Part shown: one piece after another, positions 1 to 11,418 of the stretch
Numbering within the stretch: the first letter of the stretch is position 1
Layout: every line of letters begins with the position of its first letter
Source: Cryptomeria japonica
Taxonomy: Eukaryota; Streptophyta; Pinopsida; Cupressales; Cupressaceae
NCBI RefSeq assembly: GCF_030272615.1
Contig: NC_081412.1
Span: 140,348,747 to 140,412,746 of the forward strand
DNA length: 64,000 bases
Reading direction: 5' to 3'
Notes under the pieces: model-generated
What the model was told of the DNA's origin: nothing
What the model saw: only the letters and a program-made list of their open reading frames with translations
Databases searched by the model: none
Program-made: the position numbers and the translations under genes

Positions 1-145
1 TTTTTGGATTTTTTCAGGACTTTATCTGATTTTTTTGGATTTTTTCAGGACTTTATCTGATTTTTTTTGAATTTTTTCAGGACTTTATCTGATTTTTTGG
101 ATTTTTTCAGGACTTTATCTGATTTTTTTTGGATTTTTTTAGTTA
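1..145. repeat. Short tandem repeat, T-rich, about 30-32 bp unit
   Basis: About four and a half units of a T-rich tract followed by GG(A)TTTTTTCAGGACTTTATCTGA repeat head to tail at the window edge, with unit lengths varying by the size of the T run. The array continues off the left edge. Reading frames crossing it are an artefact of the repeat. Confidence 0.9.
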
Positions 146-1275
146 TGCCTCCAGTGTGCAGACCTGTATGACATGATGATCTACAGAATGCATGTGGAGA
201 CAAATAATTTTTTACATGACCTATGTGAATCCAATATGCAGGATGAAGATGCACTTCCTATTCGAACAAGGTTGACTATCTTTGTATTTAGCATTTGTAA
301 TACACCGATTGAAAATGAAGGTGCAAAACATTTCGTAGATAAGCGGTCAATCGATCTCTAAGGCCCTTCGGAACATTCATCTCAACACACTTGGTGACTA
401 GGATTTACAAATGGAGATGCGGAAAACTTCCCCATTGGTTCTTGAAACTTTGATCTTCTTTTGCCCATGTGTGTGCAGATGAGTTAATTACCGCTCTTGT
501 GTTCACTAAAGATCCTTAGCATCCTATACGACTAGCTACATGGATTATTCTAACTTCAAAAGCACCCCGAATAGAGCCTCATTGCCAGCAAGCCTTGAGA
601 GCTCCGACGAGGTTATAGACTGTAATTTCTCAAATATTGCTCCATTGCCAGTAGGCGTTCATAGCCCTGATGGAGTTACTTGTATGTTCCCATAGTCAAG
701 CCTTTTATCACATTTGTATACATGATATTTCAGATATATATCATTGCTCTTTTGGCTTGAGATGGATATTTGGCATAGCTCTTTTTATTTTTTGTTATTT
801 TCTTGCATTGACTTGTAAGTAATGAAACCTACTTGGGTGTGACAATTACAGCGGCGCTGAAGCAGAATTTCAGATTTTTCACTAGTCATATGATCAACTA
901 GGTGTCTAGAATGAATTAGAGATCTTGTTAAGGTGTGAGATATATCAATTGATAGATTGTGGGTTAACAAGTCTCAAATAGTGAAATCACTACCCAACCA
1001 TAAGTAAAGCGCCGTCACAGGGTAATGTTGAGAATGAATGACTTTAGAACCCCAAAGAATTCATGTCCAAATATCTAAGAAAGGCGATGACCCTTGTTTT
1101 CTTTAGATGCAAACGAATGATAAACTCGAACAAATGCCTTGTTTTATTTGATGCTTCTATATAAGAATGCACAACTTTAAGAATGCAATGCGTCTAAAAA
1201 GGAAACTACATGTTATGCAGTGTTTTAAATGATATTATATGCAATGCAGAAAGTAAAACCTAAACTACACAGCCC
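146..1275. other. Non-coding stretch downstream of the gypsy integrase
   Basis: On the minus strand this lies 3' of the integrase of the gypsy element. Tat-lineage elements often carry a long untranslated stretch between integrase and the 3' LTR, which this could be. I found no copy of the right-hand flank (10.1-11.45 kb) here, so the 3' LTR is either outside the window or not recognisable. Confidence 0.4.
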
Positions 1276-2379
1276 TTAGGTATAATATCGCTTAAGGTGC
1301 ATATTGTTCATAGGGTCAGAGATTGGATCTCCCTCCATGGTAGCCAAATGATAGGCACCATTGCCTATGACCCTTTTTATAATGAAAGAACCTAGCCAAT
1401 TAGGTTCGAATTTCCCTGGCCTTTCTTGTTCTGCTAAGTTCCTTTGATTCTCTTTAAGTACTAGATCTCCCACTTGAAAGGTTCGTGGGCGGACCCTTTT
1501 ATTATAACTTCGTCTCAGTCTATTTTGATATCCTTGTAAATGATTGAATGTTGTTTGTCATTTTCCATCAAGGGTCTCTAGTTCTTGCAACCTTGCTACC
1601 CTGTAGTCTTCTTCTGATATAATATTTTGTAAGGATACTCTTAGAGACGGTATTTCTATTTCAATGGGGAGTATCACTTCTGTACCATAGACCAATGAAT
1701 ATGGTGTTGCTCCTGTAGGTGTGCGCACTCCTATTTTGTAAGCCCAGAGAGTGGGATTTAACTGGAGATGCCAGTCCCATCCTATGTCAGTGACTACTTT
1801 CTTAAGAATTTTCAATATTGTTTTATTTGTAGCCTCTGCTTGTCCATTACTTTGTGGATAATATGGTGTGGCAAATCTGTATTGTATGTGAAATTTGTCA
1901 CACAATTCTTTCACTTCCTAGTTTTTAAATGGATGCCCGTTATCTGTAACAAAGCACATTGGAACTTTGTACCTACATATAATGTAGTTGAGCATAAATT
2001 TTGATATCTACTTTCCAGTAGTTTATGTTAAAGGAATTGCCTCAACCCATTTTGTAAAGTATTCGGTGGCTATCAAGATAAACTTGTGCCCGTTGGACGA
2101 AGTAGGGTTGATTTTACCTACTAGATCTAATTCCCATTGTGAAAATGGCCATGGTGATGTGATGGGTTGAAGATCTTGTGTTGGTGCATGAATAAGGTCT
2201 CCATGCATTTGACATTGTTTACACTTCTGTACATACTTGTAAGCATATTTTTCCATGGTTGGCCAGTAATACCTCGTTCTCAGCAGTTTCTTTGATAATG
2301 GCAGACTGCTTTGGTGAGCCCCAAAAATTCCATCATGGACTTCTTTTAAAGAAAGGTGTGCTTCATTCTCATCTAGACA
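1276..2379 (-). pseudogene. Integrase domain of the gypsy element (broken)
   Basis: The segment encodes an H2C2 zinc finger (V-H-D...A-H-Q then K-C-K-Q-C-Q at about 2350-2205). The catalytic core follows: the first Asp in W-E-L-D-L-V-G, the second in V-T-D-N-G, and the Glu in Q-S-N-G-Q-A-E. A C-terminal piece (1473-1276) has the L-G-S-F-I-I-K-R-V-I-G-N-G-A-Y pattern typical of the end of gypsy integrases. Integrase inserts the cDNA into host chromatin. At least three in-frame stops interrupt it (at about 2020, 1918 and 1555), so no functional protein is expected. It shares its frame with the RT upstream, consistent with one original polyprotein. Confidence 0.85.
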
Positions 2380-3201
2380 TCAGAGAAGAGTTCCATCGAA
2401 ACCCTTTCTATACAGAGTATCAGCTATAATGGTGTATCTAGATGCTTGACGAATAAAGGTCTTCTTTTGATTTCTGGACAGATTTGGTGACATGTATCGG
2501 GTATGTAAATATGTATATATTTCATTGTACCAATGTGATTTTGGACCTACAATTTCACATACATAGTCTGATAGGGGGGTCTCATATGCAAGTAGCATTA
2601 ACTGTTCTATGATAAACTCAAACTGAGTTTCATTAGCAGGCATATTCAGAAGAGATCCTATGGTTGCCATTGCATCTGCTGCCTTGTTTTGTATTCTAGG
2701 GATTTGTTCGAATGTAATTTTGCTAAAGTGCTCCTTGTAATCTTCGTCCAACTTCTTATAAGGCATGAGTTTGTCATCCTTCGTATTGTATTCATCATTG
2801 ACCTAGTTTACAATCAACTGCGAATCACCATAGACCTATAACTCTTGTATTTTCCATTGCACAGTTGTACGAAGCCCTATGAGGAGAGCTTCATATTCTA
2901 CCATATTGTTGGTGCATGCAAAATTTATCCTAAATGACTTAGGTATAACATCCCCTTGAGGAGTAATGAAGAGAATACCTACTCCAGATCTGTGATTTGT
3001 ATATGATCCATCAAAGTATAACTTCCACATTATTGAGGCAGTTAGTGTAAACATGGATTCGTCTGGAAAGTCTATCAGCAATGGGTGACTATCTTGTATA
3101 GGAGCCTCTACTAATTGATCTTCTATGATTTGTCCTTTGATAGCTTTTATGTCTATGTATTCTATATCAAACTCGCTCAAGATCATAACCCACTTAGCCA
3201 A
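2380..3201 (-). pseudogene. Second (archaeal/plant-type) RNase H and linker to integrase
   Basis: The motif W-K-L-Y-F-D-G-S-Y with G-V-G-I-L-F-I-T-P-Q-G and N-N-M-V-E-Y-E-A-L-L-I-G-L identifies an RNase H of the kind also found in cellular RNase HI proteins, distinct from the RNase H fused to RT just upstream. The first Asp and the Glu of the active site are visible. A stop at about 2833 and another near 2767 split the domain; the second half (P-R-I-Q-N-K-A-A-D-A-M-A) holds the last catalytic Asp. Such duplicated RNase H domains characterise Tat-clade gypsy elements and probably replaced the degenerate RT-linked copy functionally. Confidence 0.8.
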
Positions 3202-4683
3202 TCACCTGATCAATGTTGCTCTTCTCAATAGATATTTGAGTGGGTCAAACTGTGCAATGAGTTGTACCTTATGACTCAACATGTAATGTCTGAGCTTTTG
3301 GGATGCAAAGATTACTGCTAAGCATGCTCTCTCTATGGGGGTGTAATTAAGCTCATAGCTGATTAGAGTCCTGCTTATATAATAAATGGCTCTTTCTTTT
3401 CCATTTTTGTCATGTTGTGCCAATAGAGCTCCCAGGGCTGAGTTCGTTGTTGATATGTATAACAATAGAGGTTGTCCTAGAGTAGGAGATATTAACACTG
3501 GTGTGTTCAAAAGATATTCTTTTAGAGCTTGGAATGCTTGCTGGCATTGTTTTGTCCATTTAAAAGTAACTCCTTTCCTGAGTAAATGCTGGAATGTGTG
3601 ACACTTATCTGCCAATTGTGCTATGAATCTCCTTATGGATTGCAATCTTCCTTGTAACCCTCTGAGTTGTTTAAGTGTTGATGGAGGTTTCATATCAATG
3701 ATTGCCTTGACCTTGGCATTGTCTATTTCAATTCCTCTGTTTGATACTATAAACCCTAATAGTTTACCTGCTGTTATGCCAAACACACATTTCTTTGGAT
3801 TTAATCTGACATTATACTGTTCCAACCGATCAAATATTTGTGTAAGAACTGCAAGGTGACTTTCTCTAGTTTGTGATTTAACCAATATGTCATCCACGTA
3901 ATCTTCCATTATGTTATGGATCATGTCATGAAAAAATGTTGTCATGACTCTTTGGTATGTTGCTCCGGCATTTTTAAGACCAAATGACATCACATTCCAG
4001 TAGTACATTCCCCATGGGCATGTAAAGGTCATATTATGTTGATCTTCTGGTGCAATTTTAATCTGGTTGTATCCTGAAAAACCATCCATTAAGGATAGCA
4101 TCTCATTTCCAGTTGTTAGGTCAACTATCATGTCGATATTAGGTAGCGGGAAGTCATCCTTAGGGCAAGCTTTATTTAGATCTCAAAAATCGGTACAGAT
4201 TCTGATGCCTCTCATGGGCTTAGTCACAGGTACCAGGTTTGATAATCATTCTGTGTATTCAATAGGTTTGATAAAACCTACATCCAACAACATTTGTAAT
4301 TCTATTTTAACTAGTAATGCGATACTTGGATGCATTTTTCTCATTTTTTGCTTGTAAGGTTTAACTCTTGGTATCAATGGTAAGTGATGCAACACTAATT
4401 CAGAATCTAAACCCAACATGTTTGAATAGGACCAAGCAAAGTTGATAGGTTGTTGTTTGAAAAAATGAATGAATCTATCTTTTTCTTCTTTGCTCAGTGA
4501 TTTTGCCAGATGGATGATATGTACAACTTCCCCTTCTACTATATTTACTTCTTCTGTTTCCTCTATAAGTAATGCTGAACTTTCTCTTTCCATAGGAAGA
4601 TTACCCAAGTCACTTTTGTCATTATGGGTAGTTTGATCCTTATCTTCTGTTTGAGAAGTACTTTCTTCTCCAAAGTATGCCAT
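3202..4683 (-). pseudogene. Reverse transcriptase plus RNase H of the gypsy element (broken)
   Basis: The N-terminal half (4683-4246) ends in the RT entry motif V-G-F-I-K-P-I. After two stops in the connecting stretch (4245-4132) the palm follows with L-M-D-G-F-S-G-Y-N-Q-I, P-W-G-M-Y-Y-W-N-V-M-S-F-G-L-K-N-A-G-A-T-Y-Q, and the catalytic Y-V-D-D box (about 3890-3880). Next come the connection domain and the RT-linked RNase H (S-A-L-G-A-L-L-A-Q, then Y-Y-I-S-R-T-L). The enzyme would copy element RNA into cDNA in a cytoplasmic particle. Length and order match Ty3/gypsy pol. In-frame stops in the fingers region make it inactive. Confidence 0.9.
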
Positions 4684-4694
4684 TCTATTTAGGT

Positions 4695-4877
4695 CTATAG
4701 AAAACCCTGCTTATGATCACCTTGCGGAAATCCTTCCCTGACTCCTAGAAATTCTAAAATTGCTTCATCGTTTTCAAACCAATCCAGCGTTGGTTTTCCT
4801 TCTTGCCCCCAATCAATCAAGTGTGAATGTACTAGGGGTAAATCATTATTCCCTTCTGTAGTAGAGTTTGATAACAT
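4695..4877 (-). pseudogene. Linker segment between G-patch and RT
   Basis: A 60-codon open stretch in the protease/G-patch frame (W-F-E-N-D-E-A-I-L-E-F-L-G) directly before the RT frame. It has no domain I recognise. It probably belongs to the original polyprotein linker, with the frame change between 4695 and 4683 marking the junction to pol. Confidence 0.4.
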
Positions 4878-5021
4878 GAAGACTTGATTGTTTGATATTA
4901 CACTTTCTGGTGGAGTAGAATCATGGAGTGATAAGAATTCATAGTAATGAGAATCTGTCTCACTGTCAATATATGTTTCATCATATGGGCTATCATCACT
5001 TATTTCTTCTTGTTCCTGTCC

Positions 5022-5666
5022 CTAATTCCATTGTAGATTGACTGGTCTTCTTTGTACATTAGTGACTCTTCTTAAGCCAGGTATAAGCCTTTGTAATCTT
5101 TCTTCATGTGTTTTGTTAGGTTGAGCCTGAGTTGCCTCTCGTGGTAGAAGTAGTGACAATAACCATGGGTGGGATTCAGGTGGTGGGGGTAATCTTGCAT
5201 CTGTTGCCACATTAGCCTGTACTGTTGTGTCAATAACTGTATCATTTTGTAACTCTGTGGTGGGTTCTTGCAAGAGTTGTCTCATGTCTTCCCCATCTGA
5301 TTATGCACTTGGTGATGTAGGTACTTGATTGCTTGTTTGAGATGAAGATGGAAGAGCCTGTGTGGACCAATTCCTTTGTGATATGTAATCTAATGGTTTT
5401 CTTGATCGATTTAGTATATCAAGGGTACTTTGTCTGGCTTGTGTGATATGTTGTACATGCTTGTATCCCAATCCTTGATTTCCTGGATTGTCATTAGGAA
5501 CAACAGGTTCTAGTCTTCCTTGCTTTTGTAACCCTAGGCCTGTGGTACCATCATATCCATGTCTTTGGAGTATTTTGAATCCATTGCCATACTGATTTGT
5601 GTGTATTATGGGTGTTGTCATATGATCTTCTTCTCTATATATCCAATGGTTAACATCTTCGTTCAA
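5022..5666 (-). pseudogene. G-patch domain between protease and RT
   Basis: The segment 5666-5301 contains a clear G-patch: Y-G-N-G-F-K-I-L-Q-R-H-G-Y-D-G, then G-L-G-L-Q-K-Q-G-R-L-E-P-V, then N-Q-G-L-G-Y, with the regularly spaced glycines and the hydrophobic positions of that RNA-binding fold (residues about 26-68 of the 121-residue stretch). It is followed, after one stop at 5286-5288, by a Pro/Thr/Gln-rich stretch (5285-5022). It shares the frame of the protease just upstream. A G-patch in this position (between protease and RT) is known from betaretroviruses, where it helps RT; a similar role here is inference. The domain call itself is firm. Confidence 0.8.
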
Positions 5667-5687
5667 GGATTCTTCCTCTAAGTCTCC

Positions 5688-6800
5688 CTATCTAATGAAA
5701 GAGCATGAGTCTGAGTATCTGACAATTTCTTTTCCTTTATCTTTCTTTTGTACTATAGTGTGAGGTTTCCTAAAGGACTTAGGAGAAAGAGACAATTGTT
5801 TCCCATTTAAAGTATTTGCAATAGAGTACTCTCCACAACCCATATCCTTTATGTGTAAGGAGGATGTCGTAGGCATATATTTTTGTTTTTCTGTGATCTT
5901 TAATGTTTCCAACTGTGTAGTGAGAGGTGCAGCCTGATTTATAGGAACCTGATTATCGACACTATCTTTTAGATAATTACAATGTTGAAATGGATTTGGA
6001 TCACCCTTTATGGTGATTTCAATACCATTGTATGGGAATTTGACACACTGATGAAATGTGGATGGTACTGCTTGCATGGTGTGGATCCATGGGCGACCCA
6101 ATAACATGTTATATCCCAGCTCTTTGTCCAAGACTTGAAAAGCAACCTCTGTCGTTATTGGTCCTACTTGTACTGGTAATGTTACAATGCCTTTAGATGG
6201 ACGTTCTTCATCATCACAAGCCTTGATGTTTATCCTTTTGGAAGAATCAATGTGAAGTTCAGAATATCCCAGTGCTTTGACCATCTTTAAAGTACAAATG
6301 TTCAGACCGGCTCCCCCATCTATAAGTACTCTTCTGATTCTTTTCTTGTGAATGTAAGCTTCTAGATGTAGTGGGTCATTATGAAGCAATTTATCACTAG
6401 GAATATCTTGTTTTGTAAATGAAATATGTGTACCTTGTGTCAGATTTCCTACCATAGAATGGAAGGCATGTTCATCTATATCTCTATCCACTAATGAATC
6501 TTGAAGTGCTTTGTCCAGTATAGCTCTATGATTGGGTGAAATACGCAGTAGTTCGAATAAGGATATTTGTGCCAGAGTTTTCTTAAGTTTCTCAACTACA
6601 TTGTAAGTCCCTACTGTTGGTGATTGATTTTGTGGTATCCCTTGCAAGGTTACCTTTGACCTGTGAGTAACCACTGCACAGTCTCTGTCTCTGGGAGCAA
6701 TTGTGATTGTAGCAATTGTATCATTTGTATCATAGGTTGTCTTATCTAGATTTATATTAAATCCTTCTTCATAGTCCCAATGTGTATGTTTGACATTCAT
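5688..6800 (-). pseudogene. Retropepsin-like aspartic protease region of the gypsy element
   Basis: An open stretch of 370 codons holds the retropepsin core at about residues 155-260: V-L-I-D-G-G-A-G-L-N-I-C, where D-G-G-A replaces the more usual D-S/T-G-A, and the downstream hydrophobic-G flap partner N-M-L-L-G-R-P-W-I. This is the plant gypsy protease pattern. The protein would cleave the Gag-Pol polyprotein. The N-terminal 150 residues and the C-terminal tail are linkers of unknown function. It is separated from the G-patch by a single stop (5685-5687), so one continuous frame originally ran from 6800 to about 4695. Confidence 0.85.
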
Positions 6801-6910
6801 AATATGTTCAATGAGTTCATCTTCAAACCAATCTGAGTGATATGGTTGTTCCTGCCCCTAGTCTTGGAGACAAAAATTCGTATCGTCGTCGTACTTTGGT
6901 GCTTCGAATA

Positions 6911-8955
6911 TCATGCCAATTTGGTTGTCATCTTTATGAGTGTCTTGATATTGCTCCTCCTGATCAGGTGTTTCTTGTGATTCATTATTTGTTTTATCTC
7001 CTGAACTAATGGCATGAATAGTGTAGTCATATGAGACTTTCGTGTAGTTAGCCGTGTTGTCTTAGGTACCTGATGTGGTCGCTTTTCCCTTGTCATGCTT
7101 AACAAAAGGATCCTTAAAAATCGTATGATTTATGTTTGTTGAGGTCTTATCCGTATCAATTGTGATGTCCCCTTGGTCTATCATATCTTGGACCAAGTTT
7201 TTCAATTTGTAGAAACTTGCCATTTTGTGACCTTTAGTCCTCTGATAATCGCAGAAATCATTGTCATTCCACCATGTGGGTTTGAAAGGACTTGGTTCAT
7301 ATACTCTTACTTCAGGTAGAGTGATCATGTTTGTATGTATTAACTTTTTGAGCGCTGACTCAATAGGTTCTCCTAAAGGTGTGTAATTTCTTCTTGGAGC
7401 GTTTACCCTGGGGTATCTTGTGTTTGTATTTTGCGTAGCATTTACATTGGTTGAGGTTGTGTTATTCCCGGTATGTGGATTTGTTGACTGACTCGTTCCT
7501 AGTGATAAAACGGGTTGAGTTGTGTGTATTGTTCTAGCGTACAACACCATCATTGGTCACATTTTTGTTTTTTGACCAAAACTTAGATTTGTCATTGTTG
7601 TTGGTATTGCCATACTTAATAAGACCTTGTTCTACCAAGCCCTTCTCACATTTGAGAGCCTTTTCTGTTATTTGTTTGAATGTGATAAGACACTGCATTT
7701 GTATCGGATATTTTATCTTAGGAATCAATTTTTTTGTAAACATATCCACTTGCTCTGTTTCTGGGATAACTGTCTTGCATCTCCTATAGAGAGCCCTCCA
7801 TCATTGTATGAAGGATGGAAATGTTTCATTCTTGTATTGCTTAGCGGCACATAATTCCATCAAAGTAACCGGGGTGTCAATGTTGTGTGAGAAGTTTGCA
7901 ATAAATTGTTCAGCTAATTCCCCCCATGACGTGATGGTTGGTGGTAGATGTGAAAACCACTCTAAAGCCGGACCTCCTAGACTTTTAGGGAATAGTCTCA
8001 TTAGGTAAGTATCTTCCGAGGTAACTTCTATACATGCCATAAAAAATTCTCTGATATGATCTCTAGGATCACCCTTCCCTCGATATCTATCAAATTTGGG
8101 CATTTCAAAATGTTGTGGGAAAGGTGGCATGTATAATGTGTGATCAAATGGATAAGGATGTAAGTCCTACATTGTGTAGCTCTTTTTATCGTTACCATTT
8201 TGCATGGTCGTCATCTGTTGTTGCAAACTCTGTACTTGTTGTGTCAGAATATTTGTTGATGTCAAAGGTATACCTTGTGTGTGTGTATGTCCCACAAAAG
8301 GATTCGTGGTTGCATAACTAGGAGGCTGTTGAAAGGTACCAAGATTATAACCTTGTGTGTTGTGTGTTCCAGTAGGTACTGTGAAATAGGTGATATGTGA
8401 ACCCATGTTTGGGTGACTGGTACCTGTTGTATTGGTAATAGCTAGATTTGCATTTTGATAACCATATGTGGATCCCATAGAATAGGAAATTGGAGGTTGG
8501 GTTACACTTGTTGCTTGCATCTGAATAGGTGCTAAGATACTTGACATTATCGGTATGCTCTGTGATGGTATACTAGCATTGATCACTAAAGATGACACAC
8601 TTGTTTGAAAGTTTGCATTTGTGTTGACATTTGTTGGAAGAGGTACATTTTGAGGAAGACTAGAGGTCGTTGCTTGTATTTGCATCAAGGGTGGTGTTTG
8701 ACTGTTATCTTGACCTAAAGTTTTTCCTAGTGGTAAAATCTTTGTGACATCAAAATCCTCAGGTAATTTTGCCCCATTTTGTATTAACAGCGAAAGATAC
8801 TTGTCCCTATCGCTATGTATAAGTGCATCTAGGATCATGAGGACATGCGGGTCTTGTTGTGCGGACTCAATTTCTTCCTTTGTCAGATGTTGTTGTAATT
8901 CATTTATGGTGGACATTGTCTGTGCCCCTGAGTGTTGACCTGTCGACATGTCCAT
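6911..8955 (-). pseudogene. Gag polyprotein of the gypsy element (broken)
   Basis: From the ATG at 8955 the frame encodes a Gln/Thr/Asn-rich N-terminal region, then at 8130-7801 the capsid-type core (M-P-K-F-D-R-Y-R-G-K-G-D-P-R-D-H-I-R-E-F, then L-F-P-K-S-L-G-G-P-A-L-E-W-F). This is the retrotransposon gag signature. Further segments (7749-7534, 7553-7062, 7105-6911) continue in two other frames, with stops at about 8164 and 7798. I see no clear CCHC knuckle. Gag would form the particle that packages element RNA. The Met at 8955 is taken as start because it precedes the longest open stretch; a further upstream ORF lies at 9131-9460. Confidence 0.8.
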
Positions 8956-9130
8956 GTTCCAAGTAGGGTTTATAGACTATGTGTTGTTTAGGTCCATTAT
9001 TCCTTTTGCTTTCTGGGACCTTGTGATGGGCATCTAAAATTGCCTATATGATGATGGTTCTATGCAAGACAATGACCTAACACTAGACAGTAGACGTAAA
9101 TATGAGGTATGCAATACTATACTAGACTCT

Positions 9131-9460
9131 CTATTGAGGATTTTGATGTGAGACCTTTTTAGCCTTTCTAGATTTCTCTAATGCAAGTCTTTCCATTTGT
9201 TGACGAATTTGTTCGACCTCCATCTCTCTATCAATCATATGAGCAATCATAGACTCAATATCTATCTTGTATATAACTCCCATATATTGGGGTGCACTTC
9301 TTCTTAAATCCCAAGCTAAGTTAGCTAGACCATCAATGATTTCTCATTGACCGTCGTTTGGAACTAGATTAGGTTGCTCGAAGGGGAGCAATCCATCACC
9401 TGGGAGACCCTTGAAGGCACATGCCCTGAACCTATAACTGATAATGGACTTAGATGTATA
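9131..9460 (-). pseudogene. Coding-like stretch upstream of gag
   Basis: Reading the minus strand from about 9460, one frame stays open to a TAG at 9131 apart from a single TGA near 9350. It encodes A-F-K-G-L-P-G-D-G-L-L-P-F-E-Q-P-N, then L-A-N-L-A-W-D-L-R-R-S-A-P-Q-Y-M-G, then a charged helix (E-V-E-Q-I-R-Q-Q-M-E-R-L-A-L-E-K). The composition looks protein-coding, and the end looks like a coiled coil. Ogre-type Tat elements are known to carry an extra ORF upstream of gag; this could be its counterpart. No function is assigned. Confidence 0.45.
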
Positions 9461-9512
9461 TGAGGTCTAGGTGAAGAGTATATGATAAATGGTGGACTAT
9501 GCAACTAATATT

Positions 9513-9640
9513 GATGATAATGAGGACGTAAGTGGGACTATGCAAAAGACTATGGATGATAATGAGGACGTAAGTGGGGCTATGCAAAAGACTATGGATG
9601 ATAATGAAGACGTAAATGGGACTGCCTATGGTCACAAGTA
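9513..9640. repeat. 42-bp tandem repeat, three copies
   Basis: A unit starting GATGATAATGAGGACGTAAG begins at 9513, 9555 and 9597, the third copy diverging at its end. The unit is 42 bp, an exact multiple of three, so both strands remain open through it. It sits in the leader of the gypsy element, between the upstream ORF and the putative LTR. Confidence 0.9.
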
Positions 9641-10599
9641 TGTAAGGATGTTTTCAGAATCAGTTTCAAAATGGACTTTGTTTTTGGTAACTTCGTGTGT
9701 AGGACAATGTTTTGCAGTTTTCCAAACCTGAGAACAATGGTTGGTAGGTATGTATAGCTGATTGACTTAAATTTCATACAATCTCAGAAAATTTGGAGAT
9801 ACATGGGATAGGGTCTGAAACAGCCCAAGGGACTGACTCAATACTGGTCTATCACAATGATACATAAAAAAGCATGGAATACAATCTTAGGCTGGATATT
9901 GGACACCATTCAGTGAGGCCCTTACAATAAAATACCGAAACAAAATGAACAGATAGAGAGTCTGGTAGCACTAGCTCCTCTCCACAACACACACTTCTTG
10001 GGCATGCCAATCTCTCTTACCCCAAAGATCCAAAGATCTTTTAGTTGAGGGATTCCTGTATCATAGTGTAAGGTACATGAAGGGTATCTATGGGGTACGA
10101 TCTGCACTCCCGGAACCACTGAATGTAGGATTTTTGGCAACTAATTTGGTTCTTAGTATTAGGTTTCGAGGGGTCCTGATCCAACGACGGATTCTCAGAG
10201 CAAGCCACTTAAGGCTTTAGTTGAGCTTATCGGTGCAGGGAAAGCCCCCACATACGTCGAATTCACTCAACACTCTAACCGCCTGACCAATATATTTATA
10301 TAGCGGCTTGAAAAACCCACGCGAGAGTATGTTGGGAGAGATGATATCCCCAACACATCCCAATTCGAAGTACCTCTATGGGGTGATGAAATCCCTAGTC
10401 AAAGATACCCCTCACTACGTAGAAGAAAAAGAAAATTTGGATGTCGTTGTCACCTTCCTTCTTTTTCCCATGGGCCCGATGGCGGGTAGAAAGTCAGTTA
10501 GTGCAACAGTAGGTCCACCCCAGACATAATGAAAAGTTATTTTCCCTTAAGAAAATGAAAAAATGATTTAATCCAATGCAGCCTGATTCACGTTCATTT

Positions 10600-10880
10600 T
10601 ATAGCCCAAATTTAGGTGTTAGATCCGCATGTGCATGTCAATTTTAAACACTAAATCCAAGAATGAAGGCATACATGTCAATTTTAACGATTTGTTGATT
10701 TTTAAGCACCAAAAACCAAGTGTGAGATACATGCATGTCAATTTTAGCCCATGTTCATTTTAAACACCAACAACAAAGTGTGAGATTATCCATGCATGTC
10801 CTTTTTAACTATTGTTGATTTTAAGCACTAAAAATTGAAGTGTAAGATTATCCATGCATGTCCATTTTAACTGTTATGAG
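10600..10880. repeat. Degenerate tandem repeat, roughly 40-65 bp
   Basis: Five diverged units share GCATGTC(A/C)(A/T)TTTTAA, then a GTTGATTTT(A)AGCAC motif, then A(A)GTGTGAGAT. The recurrent GCATGTC motifs lie near 10634, 10670, 10735, 10796 and 10857. The array falls in the region that may be the 5' LTR of the minus-strand gypsy element. Confidence 0.7.
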
Positions 10881-10984
10881 ATGTGCATGCAAAATTACTA
10901 ATCTAATCCTCTCTACGAATCTGCCACAGGCTGTAAACAAAAGATTAGTAGCAAAATAAACCAACAGAAAATAGAAACTGAGAA

Positions 10985-11120
10985 CTTGACAAAGGCGATT
11001 GCGTAATACTACCTGAGCGATTATGTGATACTTACTGAGCGAATGTGTGAATCTGATAGAGCAAATGCGTGAATCTGATAGAGAAAATGCGTGATGCTAT
11101 CTATTCGATTGCGTAGCACT
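10985..11120. repeat. Short degenerate tandem repeat, about 22-25 bp
   Basis: About six units vary around GAGCGAATGCGTGAATCTGATA: (G/A)AGCGA(T/A)T(A/G)TGTGA, GAGCAAATGCGTGAATCTGATA, GAGAAAATGCGTGATGCTAT and so on. It is adjacent to the preceding repeat and probably part of the same non-coding leader or LTR. Confidence 0.65.
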
Positions 11121-11193
11121 AATAGGTCAATTGCATGACAAAATGCAAACAACCAAAAAAAAGTTAAAAACTAAAAAAAAAAAATACAGAAAA

Positions 11194-11418
11194 TTAAACT
11201 CTATCAGGAATTTGCACCACCAATTGTGAAGCCCTAGCCAAATCCCTCATCATCCATCCAATATTGATTAGATCATATTTAACTTGACAAGAAAGAACTA
11301 GGCTATTATATCTGTCTAAGGCCAGTTGTTCATCTGAATCCTGTATCAATTTTTCTGCCTGGAGAACTTTTTGATATCGTTTGGCTTCCCTCCTTTGTAG
11401 TTTCGTCCTTCTTGCACC
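11194..11418 (-). pseudogene. Short coding-like stretch, charged helix
   Basis: About 75 open codons on the minus strand encode a basic, helical sequence (R-R-E-A-K-R-Y-Q-K-V-L-Q-A-E-K-L-I-Q, then Y-D-L-I-N-I-G-W-M-M-R-D-L-A-R-A-S-Q), ending in TAA at 11194. The composition is protein-like and the stretch lies just inside the putative right end of the gypsy element. A stop lies just upstream, so the start is unknown. It may be chance. Confidence 0.3.

Noticed and set aside
45-254. 69-codon frame ending in a Lys/Ser repeat
   Set aside because: Created by the T-rich tandem repeat at 1-145.
10085-10130. Primer site for the gypsy element (minus-strand TGGTTCCGGGAGTG)
   Set aside because: It follows a plausible LTR end, but I cannot match it to a tRNA 3' end with confidence.
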